Shown one piece after another: positions 21,587 through 22,736 of a stretch of 22,736 nucleotides of DNA. Within the stretch, counting starts at the first letter, position 1; every line of letters begins with the position of its first letter. The notes beneath the pieces were generated by a model. That model was not told where the DNA came from. It did not search any database and saw only the letters and a list, made by a program, of their open reading frames with translations. The DNA comes from Caryophanales bacterium UBA6769 (GTDB taxonomy: Bacteria > Bacillota > Bacilli > Bacillales > UBA6769): NCBI GenBank assembly GCA_002453275.1, contig DKGN01000157.1, positions 1-22,736 of the forward strand, given 5' to 3'. A program made the translations under genes and the position numbers.

Positions 21587-22736
21587 ATGGGAAATCGAAT
21601 ACCTGAAGATATGATTGACAAAATTAGAACCGATGTAGACATTGTGGATGTCGTAAGTCAATACATTCCACTTAAAAAGCAAGGTAGAAACTACTTCGGT
21701 TTGTGTCCTTTTCATGGTGAAAAAACACCGTCTTTTTCCGTTGCTCCAGACAAACAAATCTTTCATTGCTTCGGGTGTAAAATTGGTGGAAATGTCTATT
21801 CATTTTTAATGGAAATCGAAGGCTGGTCATTTCCCGAAGCCGTACAACATTTGGCTGATAAAGCGGGAGTCGATTTACCACAACTTGATACTCATTCTAA
21901 ATCTAGTGAGGAATCAAAACAAGTTGCTGACATGATTGCAATGCACCAATTACTTACCAAACTTTACCATTATTGTCTCATGGAAACTGACTTTGGTAAA
22001 GAGGCATTAGACTACTTGCAAGAACGGGATATTGATGAGCAAACAATAAAAACCTTCCAAATCGGTTATTCACCGCAATCATGGGAATTTACAACAAGTT
22101 TCCTTTCAAGAAGAGGGTTTTCTTTAGATGTTGCAGAAAAAGCAGGACTAGTAACAAAACGTAATTTTGATGGAAAAGTATTCGATCGATTTCGCGATCG
22201 TATCATGTTTCCAATCCAGAATGCAAAAGGTGAAACGATTGCATTTGGTGGAAGGGTGTTGAAGGATGAGCAACAACCGAAATATTTAAATAGTCCTGAA
22301 TCAAGAATATTTAATAAAAGTCAAATTTTATATGGGTTTCCTCTTGCACGAGAAAACATAAGAAAAAAACGGCAAGCGATCTTGTTTGAAGGTTATATCG
22401 ATGTCGTCTCTGCATGGGGTGCAGGTGTGAACAATGCTGTTGCTACACTTGGAACCTCACTCACATCGGAGCAATCCCAACGAATACGCAGAACTGCAGA
22501 GTCAGTTGTTATTTGCTATGACGCAGATTCTGCAGGAAAAAACGCTGCACTACAAGCTGCTGAACTTTTGGACAAAGCAGGCTGTTTTGTAAAAGTTGCA
22601 AATTTGCCAGATGGGCTTGATCCAGATGACTACATTCGTGAATTTGGCGGTTCAAAATTTATAAACGATGTCGTGGCTCAAGCTTCTACAGTAATGGCAT
22701 TTAAAATGAAAGTATTAAGACAAGGTAAAAACATGC
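21587..22736 (+). CDS. dnaG: DNA primase DnaG (3' partial)
   Basis: The first 383 residues of a primase of about 600; the C-terminal helicase-binding domain lies beyond the window. The N-terminal zinc-binding domain has Cys40, His43, Cys61 and Cys64 (CPFH and CFGC). The RNA polymerase core includes FDRFRDRIMFPI and GFPLARENIRK. The TOPRIM metal sites are Glu268 (FEGYID) and Asp312/Asp314 (CYDADSAG). It synthesises RNA primers at the replication fork. ATG 21587 gives MGNRIPED, as in the family, with AGCAGGA six bases upstream; ATG 21572 is in frame but poorly supported. rpoD/sigA is expected next. Confidence 0.97.
   Translation, partial: MGNRIPEDMIDKIRTDVDIVDVVSQYIPLKKQGRNYFGLCPFHGEKTPSFSVAPDKQIFHCFGCKIGGNVYSFLMEIEGWSFPEAVQHLADKAGVDLPQLDTHSKSSEESKQVADMIAMHQLLTKLYHYCLMETDFGKEALDYLQERDIDEQTIKTFQIGYSPQSWEFTTSFLSRRGFSLDVAEKAGLVTKRNFDGKVFDRFRDRIMFPIQNAKGETIAFGGRVLKDEQQPKYLNSPESRIFNKSQILYGFPLARENIRKKRQAILFEGYIDVVSAWGAGVNNAVATLGTSLTSEQSQRIRRTAESVVICYDADSAGKNAALQAAELLDKAGCFVKVANLPDGLDPDDYIREFGGSKFINDVVAQASTVMAFKMKVLRQGKNM

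Overview
The window is a low-to-moderate GC Firmicutes chromosome segment, almost certainly from a spore-forming member of the Bacillaceae. The main evidence is the right two thirds. It reproduces the Bacillus core order rpsU-yqeY-nfeD-floA-(yqfB)-yqfC-yqfD-phoH-pgpH-ybeY-dgkA-cdd-era-yqzL-recO-[glyQS missing]-ccpN-yqfL-yqxD-dnaG. The sporulation genes yqfC/yqfD and a good SigE-type promoter point to an endospore former. All supported genes are on the + strand. Many start at TTG or GTG behind strong purine-rich ribosome binding sites. No tRNA, rRNA, CRISPR array, insertion sequence or prophage gene was seen. No gap without a gene exceeds about 220 bases.

Region 1 (1-7464) is an accessory acyl-CoA cluster. 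The first block holds an acyl-CoA dehydrogenase of the ACAD10/11 type (its 5' end lies outside the window), an SDR oxidoreductase, a thiolase and a second SDR, and ends at a hairpin terminator. The second block opens with a TetR-family regulator. It is followed by a hotdog thioesterase, an aminoglycoside-phosphotransferase-like small-molecule kinase, a ComB-family (2-phosphosulfolactate phosphatase-like) protein and a third SDR. In animals the kinase and dehydrogenase types found here are fused in one protein (ACAD10/ACAD11). In Pseudomonas levulinate catabolism, counterparts phosphorylate a 4-hydroxyacyl-CoA and then eliminate the phosphate. The cluster is therefore best read as a candidate Bacillaceae pathway for hydroxy- or keto-acids through a phosphorylated acyl-CoA. 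The adjacent ComB-like phosphatase is a new element of that picture.

Region 2 (7515-8243) is rpsU-yqeY behind a strong SigA promoter, closed by a terminator. Region 3 (8332-11249) is the nfeD-floA-yqfB-like membrane-microdomain operon, also closed by a terminator. Region 4 (11301-19290) starts at a SigE-type promoter. It runs through sporulation genes (yqfC, yqfD), RNA maturation and ribosome genes (phoH, ybeY, era), c-di-AMP hydrolysis (pgpH), lipid and pyrimidine salvage (dgkA, cdd), yqzL and recO. An unusual T-less hairpin lies between phoH and pgpH.

Region 5 (19360-20877) is ccpN-yqfL, a gluconeogenesis control pair. ccpN appears to start at a non-AUG codon. The glyQS genes and their T-box leader, present here in B. 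subtilis, are absent. Region 6 (20878-22736) holds an intergenic stretch with repeated ATTGTRA boxes, then a YaiI/YqxD protein and dnaG, which runs off the window and is presumably followed by rpoD/sigA.
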